Source of the DNA: Tetrapyrgos nigripes
Lineage: Eukaryota > Basidiomycota > Agaricomycetes > Agaricales > Campanellaceae
Assembly: GCA_013368315.1 (NCBI GenBank)
Contig: JAACJM010000101.1
Location: 247,909-311,908, forward strand
Direction: 5' to 3'
Length of the DNA: 64,000 nucleotides
Every line of letters begins with the position of its first letter. Position 1 is the stretch's first letter. A model generated the notes under the pieces. It was not told where the DNA came from. It made no database searches and saw only the letters and a program-made list of their open reading frames with translations. The translations under genes and the position numbers were made by a program. Shown one piece after another: positions 22,088 through 34,500 of this stretch.

Positions 22088-24512
22088 ATGCTTTGCCTCC
22101 TATCAGCCTTGTCATTGTTGCTCCTCTATGGAACGCGTACTCTCGCTGTTAGCGTCTCTGCAGTACCTCCCGTCCGCCTCGAACCGAGAGCATTCGTTTC
22201 TGGTCCTTGGGGTTTAACGCAACCAGGAACTACTGGCGTCAGCGCTATGCAACTTGCAGTGACCTCAGAATCGACTGTCATTATTCTGGATAAAGTGTAC
22301 GTGTACTATACTGCCACTTAAGCTACCTTCAAGCTTACCATCGTTCCCCGACCACTATCTCCAAGTGAACATAACCCCTTACTGTCCAGAATCACATCGC
22401 ATGGGCTTCCGAGCTCAATTTGAATTCAAATCAAGTGCGACCTTTGAACCCATTGAGCAACACCTGGTGCGCGACAGGTAGTTTCTTGGGGAACGGTACT
22501 CTTGTCAGCTCCGGAGGGAATCCTATCGTTTTGAATACAGGTCAGTTTTATACTTACTCTTCTTGTGCCGAGTCGAAGATACTTACTTTTACGACTGTCA
22601 GGCAATAGTGGACTTCAAGCTATTCGCTTATTTACTCCTTGCACTGATGGAAGCTGTGATATCTTCGAGGATCCCAATAATCTTCATCTAACTTCGAACA
22701 GGTGGTATCCTTCCTCGGTGAGTCTCTTCCATGACAACTTTTCAGTTCCTCACGTTCATTCCACCGGCTCTAGGTTAGAATCGATGATGGATCCGTCCTG
22801 ATCTATGGTGGGTCAACCGTCGGAGGGTAAGTATTCTGCATATCTTGCCAATAATCTTCTTTGCGTACTATGTGCTTCCAGTTTCCAGAATGGAGCTAGT
22901 CAAAACAATCCAACCTACGAATTCTTCCCGCCAAAGAACATCAATGGTATGCTACTGTTCACGCTTGATACTAGCCTGTTTACTTAGATCGAATGCTGCT
23001 TAATTTCAAGGATTTAATGGCGTGCGAATACCTAGTCAATTCCTCAAAGACACCCTTAATGGCAACCATTTCCCTATTCTGATGATGCTACCAGATGGCA
23101 ACATCTTCGTCGCAGCGAATCAGCAAGCCATGTTGCTCAACTGGAAAACGAACACTGAGAGACGTCTTCCTAACATCCCCAATGGTGTCCGAATTACGTA
23201 CGTCTGTCTGCCTGGCAAAACTAGGTTGAATGTTCGTCCAACTAATCTCATCTATGGGCCTAGTTCACCGTATTCAGCCGGAGCTGTTCTTTTACCCCTC
23301 AAACCTGACAACGACTACACTCCGGAAGTCATGATCTGTGGAGGCTCAACCATCTCCGATAAAGTGAACCCCTCTACATTGTCCTCCCAGACTCCTGCTT
23401 CTGATCAATGCGCGAGGATGGTTCTCAACACCAATGGAATCAACGCCGGCTGGAGTGTTGAGACCATGCCGCAGGCTCGAATCATGCCAGAGCTTATTCT
23501 CTTACCAGACGGGAGAGTAGTAATCATCAATGGGGCGCAGACAGGCGTTGCGGGGTACGGAAATGTACGTCTGAATGTCCTTTTATTTCCTTTCCTGATT
23601 CTACGTCTAATCATTTGGGTGAATAGGTCGGAAAACAGGTCGGATCCAGTAATGCTGACAATCCAGCACTCAGCCCAGTTCTCTACGATCCCAATGCTGC
23701 TCCTGGAAATCGTTTCTCGTCCACTGGTATTTCATCGCAGATTGCACGGATTTATCACTCTACCGCCACTTTGACCCCTAGTGGTAATATCTTGGTTGGT
23801 AAGTGCTTCGACTTGTTCATTTGCAGTCGAGTGAAATGAAGCTCTCTACCACTTACAGCGGGCTCGAATCCAAACGGAGACGTTCAGACCAGAAAATATC
23901 CAACTGAATACAGGTGAGCTGAATTAAACTAGTTTACTGTTCATTCGATGCTCACTAACTGATGTGGATGACATACAGATTCGAGTACTTCTCTCCTCCG
24001 TACATGTCCCAATCTCGTCCCTCTTATACCGGTCTCCCAGCAACTGTTGCTTACGGTTCTACTTTCAAGCTCTCCGTACAGCTGCCTGATAATACCGACG
24101 TCTCAGTTGCTTTGATCGATTTGGGCTTCGCTACTCACGGTGTTCATATGGATCATCGATTTGTTCAGCTAGAATCTAACTTGTCCAGCGACAGAAAGAC
24201 TTTGACGGTCACTGGTCCACCGTCAGGGACTCACTATCCACCGGGACCTGCATACTTATACGTCGTTACCAACAATGGTGTTCCGAGTATCGGACATAAG
24301 ACTCTCGTTGGAACAGGAACCTCTCCGCCTGTAGACGTAGATGCTATAGCCAAGTAAGTTTCCTCAGCGATCCGTGTTATTTCCCATCGTGATTTTGATT
24401 TGTTTCCAGTATGCGTAGTAGCGCTCGCACACACGCAAACTTGGACCCTCCAGCGCCATCTCCAACTGTAGGCGAAGGAAGCAATGTCGCAGACGCTGTG
24501 ATACCAATCTAG
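22088..24512 (+). CDS. Glyoxal oxidase (copper radical oxidase, AA5_1)
   Basis: Glyoxal oxidase oxidises simple aldehydes to acids outside the cell and supplies hydrogen peroxide to ligninolytic peroxidases in wood-decay fungi. Translation starts at 22,088 with a signal peptide ([10 protein letters not shown]...). Family landmarks appear in order: WCATGSFL (Cys of the Cys-Tyr cofactor), RWYPSS (its Tyr), a series of kelch-like GG repeats, [11 protein letters not shown] (copper-binding Tyr-His), SNPNGDV, SPPYMSQ and [11 protein letters not shown] (copper-binding His). All the copper and radical residues are present. Several short GT-AG introns interrupt the frame, for example near 22,298-22,390, 22,540-22,601, 22,828-22,881, 22,946-23,011, 23,566-23,627 and 23,800-23,859. 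I saw no inactivating lesion. It is the only clear lignocellulose-related gene here and lies between two copies of a duplicated block. Confidence 0.9.
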
Positions 24513-24569
24513 TAGTCAGCAGTACTTACACGGGATAATCTTGCTGCCGAACATTCTTTTTCAATTGTA

Positions 24570-25170
24570 AAATGTAACTAGGCAGAATGCCGAGTTTTCC
24601 TATGATTTAGGTTGTACAGATGATATGAGTACTAAGTGATATCCTTGAAAAGCGTTTGGATAACGAGACAACGTAAAGAGATTGATCACCACTCAAGAAC
24701 CCGCCCTAGTACCACCAGTTCTTCCGCGATCTCGCTATCTTACATACCCCAACTTCCTTCCTGCCCCTCGATCTTCTGGTCTTCCAACCTTTCAGCCGAT
24801 GACATGATGATCATTCGCATTCTAGCTTCCTCTCGGTGCCTTCTCTCCTTCCCCTTCTTCTTATTTATCCCGAAATATCTCTACGTTACCTCCGCGTCCT
24901 CATTACATACTCGCTATTCCCATCTCCCGCTGTACACCTTCTGACAGCCAAAATGAATGATTGTTCTCGGTCTCATGCCATACTGACTGACGATTTCTCA
25001 TCCTTTCAGACTCTCCACGATTCCCGACTTTACAAAGCCGCGTCAAGTGATAACCCAGGTCGAGAATATATAGAATAGAAACGAGATGGGGGGGTTGGGT
25101 ATACGACAGTAGAAGATCACCCAAGGACTCGGAAGCAATCAGCATAGGCCTTGGCGTTTTGTTTGGGGAT
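24570..25170. repeat. Glyoxal-oxidase-flanking block, copy 2 (empty-site copy)
   Basis: About 0.6 kb just downstream of glyoxal oxidase, repeated from 20,287-21,385. It lacks the two MITEs and element D found in copy 1, so it records the pre-insertion state of three sites. Divergence between copies is mostly transitions. Confidence 0.85.
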
Positions 25171-25236
25171 AGAATAAGAATATGAGAGAGGAGTAATTGG
25201 GAGGGAATCCGGGGGTCTAAGGCCGACTAAACCAAA

Positions 25237-25906
25237 CTAGGGCTGATCACCATACTGTATCGAGAGCTTGGTGGATAGGGAAATCCCGTAAGTAAGCGTA
25301 CCGTACAGGGGTTCTCTAGCCGACCCCTTCATCCTCAGGACCTTATTCCCATCTTCTCTATCTTCCACCTCATACACGTCTCGAGGTGGTGATGGATCTT
25401 CGAGGATGCTTATGACGTGGACGTCAATGTTAACTTCAACATTGGTGAAGGCTATGTTTTGGGCTTCGGTTCGGTTCGGTTCGGAAGGAGGTGGTGTTGA
25501 TCATGCTTTGGTTTTAGCGGACGAAGTCTCGGGGTGCCGCTATATAATTATGTCTCTTGTCGTTATCATATCGTAGCGTGTCCGGACCCGAGGGGGTATC
25601 GGAATTGCGGTCCGGTACACTCCGAGAGATGGGTCGAGCAAAGGAGAGAGGAAAATGAGCGACGAGATGAAGGTAGGAGTATTGACAGGGACAGTGGAGA
25701 TGTACATCTTGGTCTATAAATATCTATAACAATCAGTCTCCGAAATGCCTGGTAATCGCAGCACATGCAAACTCACCTAGTACTCTGGTTCTCAGCTTCA
25801 CGTTACAGTCATCCCCCAGCCCGTCTTTCTCATTTCTAGATCTTCGCCTTGGTGCCCTGGTCCAATCTTGTAGCTCCTCGCGTAACTCTGCCTCTTGACG
25901 TTCCAT
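25237..25906 (-). CDS. Partial gene, unrecognised protein
   Basis: Two coding-like pieces lie on this strand. An exon with ATG at 25,906 (MERQEAELRE, basic RRRSRNEK) runs to a GTGAGT donor at 25,776. A last exon from about 25,455 to the stop at 25,237 reads NVEVNIDVHVIS, EDPSPPRDVYEVE and GTLTYGISLS, with natural protein composition. I could not fix the junctions between them, and a GGTTC microsatellite at about 25,465-25,485 sits at the second exon's border. The family is unknown. Confidence 0.35.
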
Positions 25907-26291
25907 CACCAGTGTAGGAAGAAGAGAGACACGTCGTAGCTTTACACCTATATACGTTGACCCAAGAAAAACACCGATTATGCATACAGTGTGGTATACG
26001 CTCTATCCGGTCAAATTCGTCATCCAAGGCCAAACGCCGGCGCGCCGCGTAAAATAAAGAAGATGGAAGGGTGATTAGAAGGAAAAGGGGGCTGGACGTT
26101 GGACGCAGTGATAGAAGAATTGGGAGGAATAGCACTGGATGGATGCATGGGGAGGGAGAGCAGGGGGTGAAAGGGGGAAGGGGGAAGGTGGTCATGGACT
26201 GGGAGTTGTGAGAGATTGACAGCAACCCTGGCATAAGAGTCCGAGACACGTAACGGTGATATCTGATAACTTATCAGTCTACTGTCACTGA

Positions 26292-26520
26292 TATAAAACC
26301 CGGAATACACACCGTCATGAAGGTAGAAAAACTCCCTTTACATTCTTCATATCGCAAATTCCGACCTTAACATTCCTCCAAATCTCGTCGTCTTCTCGTG
26401 TCATACGATTTCACGCTTCCCTCCAGAACCATGTCGTCTCTCTGGTCAAAATTCGCCTACACTTTCCCGGCCTTCTCTTCATTCTCGTTCCCAAATTCTG
26501 ACCACTGTGATTTTGTCTGA
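26292..26520 (+). other. TATA box and 29-codon open frame
   Basis: TATAAAA at 26,292-26,298 is followed by a pyrimidine-rich leader and ACCATGTCG at 26,428-26,436. The frame is open to a stop at 26,518-26,520 (MSSLWSKFAY..., 29 aa). It looks like a promoter with the first exon of a truncated gene, or a very small gene. Region 26,520-27,700 holds other short frames on the minus strand (for example 26,675-26,863) that I cannot assign. Confidence 0.3.
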
Positions 26521-27710
26521 GTGAACGATAGACGTTTGTTTTTGATGAGTAGTCGGCGTAGAAGAAACGGTACACGGAGCTGTGCCGTGTGCAATGACAT
26601 GACACGGGACAGAAAGATGGATGAACGGAGGGGGTCAGGTAGAAGGAAAGACGTGAATGTATCGTAAACCATTCTCAACACTCATATTCCAATATCCAAC
26701 TTGACTGGTTTCTCTCTGAAACACGAAACGGAGACGAAAATGGAGGACAATGTGAAGGTAAGATGGAAGGGCCGAGTGTCGCAGTAGGAGAGTGTGGACG
26801 TGTCGCCCACGCAGCGGAGGCTGAGCCTGATACGAAGAGGGAGGGTTTGTGGAAGCGTGCCATGTGTCATTTGTCAATGGATGAAGGGGGTTGTGAAATG
26901 GGAAGGTAAGGAGATGCAGATAGAGACGGGGAGGACGGAGGAGAGTCAACGATTGAGGCGCCTTGTGAAGAGTCTTCAGTTAGTTACCTCGACAGGGATA
27001 TATTTTAATGAAGACGAACTCACCTCAGGCTTAGAGCGACAATGCTCGTCCTGAAGTCCAGCACTCAGCTCACCCTACAGTTCCCCAACCGAGGCTCTAA
27101 CAAGCAAATTCCTGACTAGCAGCGAACGGTACGAGGTATGGCACTGGAAAGGGTGTCGCAGACAGCAGCTGAGGGTGTCCATAAAGGGAGCAGTGCTTTG
27201 GGTTAGGCGACTGCAAGGTTCTTGTTCTTCTGACGAGATTGGTTTCTACTGAGTCGAGCAAATGCTTGCTCTACAATGTCCTACTTCCTTCTGAGTATAT
27301 GGGTCAGTAAAAGGTGAAAGAGACCCAAAGTGGAACGAAATCTCACCATATCCAGCTCTTCGCAGTCCCTTTCTCTCCTCAGCCAGGTCTCATGGCTTCT
27401 CATAGCCAGCACACACGGCGGCAGGGTGAGAGCATTCTCAACAGGCACGTGATTTCCTCAATTTTCGTCCGTGATTTCGGAGGTAGCTCACCGGGTTTGG
27501 AAGCTGATATAGACCGGTGTACTGCGACGAACATCTGCAGTGGTTATTAAAGATCCCATCGAATCTGTTGAGGAAAACTAGGGGAAGGTTGGTACAGCTG
27601 CAAGTTTCAAAGGAACTCTGCTGCTTATCTCGTTATGAAATTCCCCTCATACAGCCTTGAGCTTTGGGTCTATTTGCACAGTCTCACAAGACACTCACTC
27701 TCCTTTTACC

Positions 27711-28543
27711 ATGGACGGTATTGTACAGACTTCCTCGTATCAACAACACTCGTCTCTGTCCATCTCTTCTTCTCAAGAATGCATCAGCCCGGATGACGCG
27801 GGGAATAACCCGGCATCGCACTCAGTCCTTGAAACGGACACAGTCCCTTCAGACTACGAATCCGTCAGTGTCAATTCGGAGGAGAGCTTTGAGGATTACA
27901 CTTCTGGCGAGTTCACAGAAGCAAATGAGAAGCCAATTGAACGAATTGTTGTGGCGTGTGTCATTTGCTTTCTCTTTATGTACATTGAGCTTATTTCTGC
28001 GCTCCGCTGCAGGATGATGATTCATTCATGAAACGGGTAGCAGACGTGATCAGCACCTCGGTACAAAACAGCTTCGGGGACTTGGAGAAAACTTTGGTGA
28101 CTATAAGCGGAGTCATGGAGGTATTGATCAAGCAGACGGAGGTAAGGTTGAGCGCGTTGGAGCAGGAAAATAAGGAGTTAAAGAAGGAGTTGAGTGAGAC
28201 TAAGGCTCAAGAAATGAGGGATGAGATGAAGGAGATGGTGACGAGGTTGGAGATTTTGGAGAAGGAGAACAAGGAGGTGAAAAGGGAACATGTCATGGAT
28301 TCCACGAAATTGATTTCTACCTTCGCAATGAGCAAAGACGATCTGAAGGAGGTCTTGAATGAGACCAACGCGGAGAATAGAAGGATCACCACCATTGTAG
28401 ATCGTCTTGACAGGAGCTCGGGATGGGACTGCCCTCAGCTTGAAGATCTGAACAGCGAGCAGAGACAGATATGTGAGCGGAGTAAAAAGGAATGGAACGA
28501 AGAATGGGCTAAGCAGCGCCTCCTATATTATTGTGCATGTTAG
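27711..28543 (+). CDS. Coiled-coil protein, hypothetical
   Basis: Exon 1 (27,711-27,947) starts at ACCATGG and is Ser/Thr/Glu-rich (DYESVSVNSEES). Exon 2 (28,013-28,543) follows an intron with a weak GTTGTG donor and a TGCAG acceptor. The predicted protein is 255 aa. Residues about 110-190 form Leu/Glu/Lys heptads (ALEQENKELKKEL, LEILEKENKEVKRE) typical of a coiled coil, probably for dimerisation. There is no signal peptide and no other domain. The junction is inferred from frame continuity. Confidence 0.55.
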
Positions 28544-28778
28544 ACTGATAGTGAGTAGGGTAACGTCTTTAGCTCGGAATTTTTGTCGCAGGTGCATATT
28601 AAGACTTTACAAAAGCGAATTGAAGTTGCCGATTCCGAAAGCTTAAAAATTATAAGATAATGGGACTTGTAGGTGCAAAGGAGGAAGAGACTGAGTGTAA
28701 TAACTGTAGTCTATGAACGATAACATAAAATGAGCCGAGAATGATATAACGTAGTAACTACGGTGGCGTTTACTAATT

Positions 28779-28814
28779 GTTCGCAGTAGGGGATAGCCTG
28801 ACCCTACTGCGAAC
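28779..28814. repeat. Perfect 13-bp hairpin
   Basis: GTTCGCAGTAGGG (28,779-28,791) and its exact complement (28,802-28,814) surround a 10-nt loop at the upstream border of the peptide-gene block. A single related ACTGCGAAC lies at the border of copy 1 near 17,330. It may be an insertion scar or a transcript-ending structure. Confidence 0.6.
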
Positions 28815-30347
28815 TCGGAACAGTTGAGGTATCCTCCTGATCATGTCTCATAGCACAGTGAAGAATATATGGATTTCACTTGTAAGGCTCCCGCAGAGCC
28901 CCGGCCCCCAGGCAAATTGATTGAATACCGATTGGTTATTTTGAAAACCGAGAGCCAATAATTTTACGAACTGCGTTGAGCGCATCTCCTCTTAGAGAAT
29001 CAAAACTTGATTGGACACTATGCCGATATGAATCAAAGCGGTGGTGCAATGACTCGGTGCTGATGCGTAGTGCTCAGACGCGTTTGGGAGATATCACATT
29101 GATGATACCATCCACTTCTCTAAGAATAAAAGAATTGTGGAGTTCTGAGCTCAATTCCTCTGGTAGCTATCTGTATTCGGGAGTAGTCGAGGTGGTGAAG
29201 CATCTTGGCCGGGACAGTTTTCCAAGTGGTGAAGATATAAACCAGTTTCCGAGACCCATGGTACTTCAGAAACCCGCAGAAAATTTCCCTCTGAGTGAGT
29301 ACCTCTCATCTCTACCTATATAGCCACTTATTGATTTGGCCTTGAACTTTCAAAGAAAAGAACAGAAATGCAGCTATTCAACACTCAGAAAGCTTTCACC
29401 GCAGTTGCCCTCTTGACAATTTCCCTCATGCTAGTCATTGGGAAGGCAAATGCGAAGCCAGTCACTGATAAGCCTGGTAAGTGGTTCTATGAATACCATC
29501 AGATTCTAGCATCTAATTATGGAGATCACTGCTTCCGTGTGCTTGTAGGGTGTGTATGCACAGGCCTGGATTGTACCGCAGGCTGCTAAATGTACCACAT
29601 AAATTACTTCTCTCTGTCTGGAAATTGTATAAAGTTAGACAACTATTCTACCTTATTTCATGGAGACCGGATAGGTACCAAAGCCATATATTTATACTTA
29701 CTTCTACAAAGAATGAGAAGCACACCGCAAAAGGTAGACTACAATTCAGCAGTAAGTGGTCATGTTTTGAGGAGTTTATTTCTGAATAAGTATAGGAAGT
29801 ATCGAAGGTTGGCCTTCATACACAAGATTTTGGACACGCTCATTTGCACAGACAAATAGCAAAGATAGGGGCTACGAGAACGCGAGCTGATACTTAATTT
29901 TCTCAAGCTCAAAAGAAATCGTTGATCTGATGCGAGGGGGATGGCTGCTTCAGATTTGGGCTCAGGTTTATGGTGCAGTAGAAAGACGGGATCTTGGAAG
30001 CGTTTAGAGGAGAACGGAGACTTGCAGGGTAGAGAGAAGGACGCAAAGATCTGCCCTCAAGTACCGTGTTCGGCGAAAGCTGAGGCACGTCTAAGTATTT
30101 CGAGTCATCGACGCGTCTGCGTTCTTCAGCTAGCTCGTCCTTCCCATCGCCATCGCCAGACCAGATCTACATCTCGAGTTGTTCATTTTGTGCTAATACG
30201 AGACTAGTTCCGCCAGGAGGATTTGGGCGTGGGGCATGTAGCCCGGTTAGGGGAAGAAAGATATGTCGGCCATGCATCTTGTACGATAGGGCTGTGCTGG
30301 TTCCCTGTTATTCTACCATCACCTACGTATAAGAAGGGTTTTCATAG
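28806..30347. repeat. Duplicated block, copy 2 (peptide-gene block)
   Basis: This is the same block as 17,328-18,925, in the same orientation. The match stops exactly at 30,347, where element C begins, and resumes after element C at 35,139 (TCTACCTGCGGTATGCC). The duplication is therefore older than the insertion. Confidence 0.8.
29368..29589 (+). CDS. Small cysteine-rich secreted peptide, copy 2 (intact)
   Basis: Exons 29,368-29,476 and 29,549-29,589 are joined by a GTAAGT...TTGTAG intron and encode 49 aa. Residues 1-29 are a signal peptide ending GKANA. The mature part would be only about 20 aa: KPVTDKPG followed by CVCTGLDCTAGC, four cysteines in twelve residues that could make two disulfides or bind metal. 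The start is fixed by the signal peptide. A paralogue lies 11.5 kb upstream at 17,884. I recognise no family and assign no function. Confidence 0.55.
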   Translation: MQLFNTQKAFTAVALLTISLMLVIGKANAKPVTDKPGKWFYEYHQILASNYGDHCFRVLVGCVCTGLDCTAGC

Positions 30348-31523
30348 TTACGAGGCCGAAGAATGAGGCTGAGTTTTATACACTCCTTTTCCGCGTGTGG
30401 CTATGTTGCATTTGTGCCCCGGTTTTTTCCGCGCTTCATTCCAATCTCATCCGAGTTGAGTTTCCGTGCAGCTTGTTCATGTGTCCAGTCTGGTGATAGC
30501 ATGACACGGTCATTGAACACGCGTCTTTGAACACGCGTCTTGAGTAACCTTTCCGCGTCCAAAAAAAATTCACACTTTGTTTCATTGACTTTCACATCAA
30601 CTTCCAAATGGCGTTGTGTATCTGTATTGTCTAGTCCTGATTCTATAGCAAGTTCTATGTGATTCTATTGCATCAGTTTTGGATTCTGGAGGACTGATTG
30701 GCAATTGTTCTGGTAGACATAGACCTGAAGGGCTTCATCAGAGTCTAGTATGGGATGTAGATGAAAAATTTGAGTCTACGCTGCATAAATATATTTCTTG
30801 GATAATACTGGAAAAAGAAGAGACAAAACATCATGCAAAGAAAAAGCAATCAGGTAATTTTGTACCTATTGATATGACCAGTCTGGATTGCAATGAAATG
30901 AAGGACAAATCAATTTCAATTCTTTCAGAAGAAACCAGTGTATCTGAACAAGCTCCAAGAACAGAAAGAGCCACTTTTCTTGGTGAAAGTGATAATTTCT
31001 CCTCTATTTTAATGAATGAGCTTTCAGCCACTTTCCAGTCAAACTCATCAAACTACGCTGATATCAGAGATCAAATATGAAGACAGCTTTCTATAATTGA
31101 TCCTGATGCTTTTCCAGATGGGGCTTATGCAGATACGAGCGATGTCCTGCATGAGTTGATGCGGTCAGTCAATCCCACCACTAAGAGAACAGTTTTCTGC
31201 GGTAACAACCACTTCTCGCTTCGGGAGAGGATGCAACACAATCTCCTGTTGACTCGGACTACTGGTACTTATCAGTCAACTCAAGCTTGCGTGTCTCATT
31301 TTGTGGAGCCATGGGCTGATCAATGTCCCTCTTGTCACTCAGACATGCTTCGGAAATACACATTCCAAAGATTCCCCAAATTTTTCCTAATGTCAATACC
31401 TTATGAGTGCAATATGCAGATTCAGAATATCATACATGTGCCTCAAGGAGCTGAGTCAAAACAGTATCACATAAATGGTATTATTTATTTCGGAAATGAT
31501 CACTTCATTACTAGGATGTTTGA

Positions 31524-34500
31524 CAGTGTTCTACTTTAAGGCCTTAAATCGACATTTTGAAATCTTTAAGGCTTAAGGCACTTAAAGGGTTAAATTTAAG
31601 CCATTTTTTTAAGGTTTAAAGTCTCGAAAAAAAAAAAAATTAAGGAGATATTATCGTACTCTAGCCTATGTATTCTTCGTCTGTATCTATCTCTATAGCA
31701 CCGTCATCAAGCCGTTCATCCTCCTCAGCATCGGCGAGAGCCTCCATAAGCGCAGCTTCTTCATTAATCACGGTCCGAGGGAGACGTGCCGGATGTGGTA
31801 AACCACCAAATAACGACTCGAGCTTCATTGAAGCGGGTTTTGTGCATCTTGGCATAGACTCGAGCACAGCTTGCAGTCGTGGTAGGCTAGTCAAATGATC
31901 AGAATCAATGTCCAAGTTCCATTCATCTATATTTTCCTGCCACTCTGCCTCTCGTGCCTCTGTAATCCATTTGGCCATTTCTATGCGCCAGCTTTCCACC
32001 GAATTCACAAGAGCACGTCCCCGCTCTGTCTCATCCTCATCATGTAGATCCTCCAGAAGATCACTATAACGGGGGACAGCAAGGAGCTTTGCAACAGATG
32101 ACTCCCTATGATTTTTGCGAGAGGTTCTGGGCTTGAGAAGGCCAGCCTTCTGATTCTCGTATCTGATGTCAGAAGAGACCTTAATTAGAGTTCAAATCAG
32201 TTGAATTCTAAAAGGTGAGTACTTTAAAAACATACCTTTGTTTGTTTCTCGATCTTCAAGAGTCCAAGACGATTGCGGCGAGGAGATTGTGTAAACTTTG
32301 CTCTAGAAAAGGTTCGTTCACAGCCGGCTTGATTCACAATAATTGTGAAGATGTTGATTGCAAATTGCGCTAGGTCTTTGACTTCATCGGATTGTAGGTA
32401 TGTGTTCCACCAAAAAATCGGATCATCGCCCTGTTCAAAGCTAATTCAGAAATGTTTGAACTCTGAATTATTGAAAATATTACCATAGCCTCCCTGAATT
32501 CCTGTCGATCTTCAGGTTTTGATTCGAATGGTGACGTAGAAGCAAGAAATTGAAAGAAAGCTGTGGAAACCTTCTTTTCTTTGAGCTTACGCTCATCGGC
32601 TGTGTCGGTGTTGTCTGGGCGGCTACTCATACGGCGGTAAAGCTAGGATTGCAACAGAGAATTAGCTTCCGAATAGATGGTGTAACAATGCTCACCCATC
32701 GAATAATATTATTAGCTTTGAAATGATCTAGGTTTGCGCGAGGACCAAAGCGTGAAAGTCCTTCCCATGGATTGAGAATTAATGCGGCCAGAAAGAGTGG
32801 TTGATCGCAATCTTTCCAACGCTTCTCAATACGATTGACCATCTCTGTACGGAGCTCAAACTCGGGATGTCCAGAGAAATGTAAATAAATTCCTGCAATA
32901 CTCAGAAGGACTTGATCGGCTCGAGTGGAATCCTTCTGATTGATGTTCGTTCCATAGCAGATAGGCTCAATATCACCGATGACCATCTCGAGAGCATTCC
33001 AGAAAGAATAATCTCGAGTTCCATGTGCATCTTGAATTAAATTACATGCCTTGATTGCCTCATCCTCCAGTCGCTGCTTTTCACTATATTTAGCGGCACC
33101 TACTTGTGCAGCAATGATAGCAGCTCTGGATTGAAGGACTGCAAGTTGCAATGCATCCTTCAAGTCATAGAGACGTACAAAAGCCACGTAATGAGTGGTC
33201 CACCGTGTGAGGTTAGCAACAAGATAGACGAGAATAATGATTTGACCGAGATTACGGTCTGTGCTGATGTTTGCCTGGGCTCCATCAAAGATCTTCCGAA
33301 CTTTTCCATGATTATTGATCCAACCAAGGAGGAAGGTTGCTTCCTCGGAGACCATTCTAGCCAGTTCGTAGACTTTGAAATAGTCCCCGAGTATAAGTTG
33401 GAACTGAATGGATGATCAGATATTGGAAACCAAAGCAGCGGAAGCTTCACTCACCTGATGAGCCCAACACGATGGAAGGATCAAATCAGGTCGTTTTTTC
33501 GCCAGTACCGCACGTCCCTTTTTACTTCCACCATCTGCATCAGTAACAAGGTATATAACTGCACACTTGTAATCTTTCTCCGTCTTCTCTATCATCTTCT
33601 CGAACTGTTCACACTGAGCATCACCATCCTTTGGCAGGGAAGTGACATCCTGGAGTTCGAGGCTATATGACTGAAATTACAGTAGTAAGTTTCATTTCTG
33701 ATTCGTAAAATAGTTTCCTACCTTCCGATCAACATTCACGCATATTGCAGCGATCGAATTCTTCTTAAGATCCTTCCATTGGTCCGTTCTGAGCCAGAGT
33801 AAGTAAGTTAGAGCTTATTCTGCATTTAAAAATATGTAGAACTCACGAGAGTCCTAGAACTCGACTCTTGAGAATATCCCCCAGCTTTATTTTGACCCTC
33901 TTTGCCTCTTTATCAAGTAGACGGCCTCCCAACACTCGCGCAGTTGGCATGATATTCACAGCCTCCTTCCTCAACATCCCAATTAACTTCAACATCTCAA
34001 CGTCTTCAAACAAGCTATCCTTTGATGTCGTTGATACAGCAGCTCGCAGTGCTTGCCGTTGAATGGCCTCCACCTCAAATTTACTCAGCGGCATATCTCG
34101 CGGGGTGTATAACTTGAGTTCTGCCTGCTTGAGCTTCTTTCGTGGGGTAGGATCAAGCTCAGTGGAAGTGGAAGATGACGCATTGCTCAATTCAGAAAGT
34201 TGTCGTTTGAGCTTCGTGGTGGGTTTATTGCTACTGGAGTTTTTGCTCGGCATCTTCTGCTTCTCTGCCTCGGCTATAGCCTCAGCAGAACTATAGGGAC
34301 ACGGATCGTTTCTCTTTGAACCCAGAATGTGCGTAATGAAACATTTCTTTTCACCTCGAATACTTCCAGCTGATGTGCATGCTACAGAAGGCAACATGGT
34401 CATTTTATGCTAACGTGCATTATAGATAAGTGTTACTCACCAGTGTCAAAGGCAGCTTTTCTTTTCTCCAGCTTTGTTGCCTCGTCATCATGTCTTATTT

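Noticed and set aside
25465..25485. GGTTC tandem repeat as a regulatory array
   Set aside because: Only about four units in a presumed exon border; it is most likely a microsatellite.
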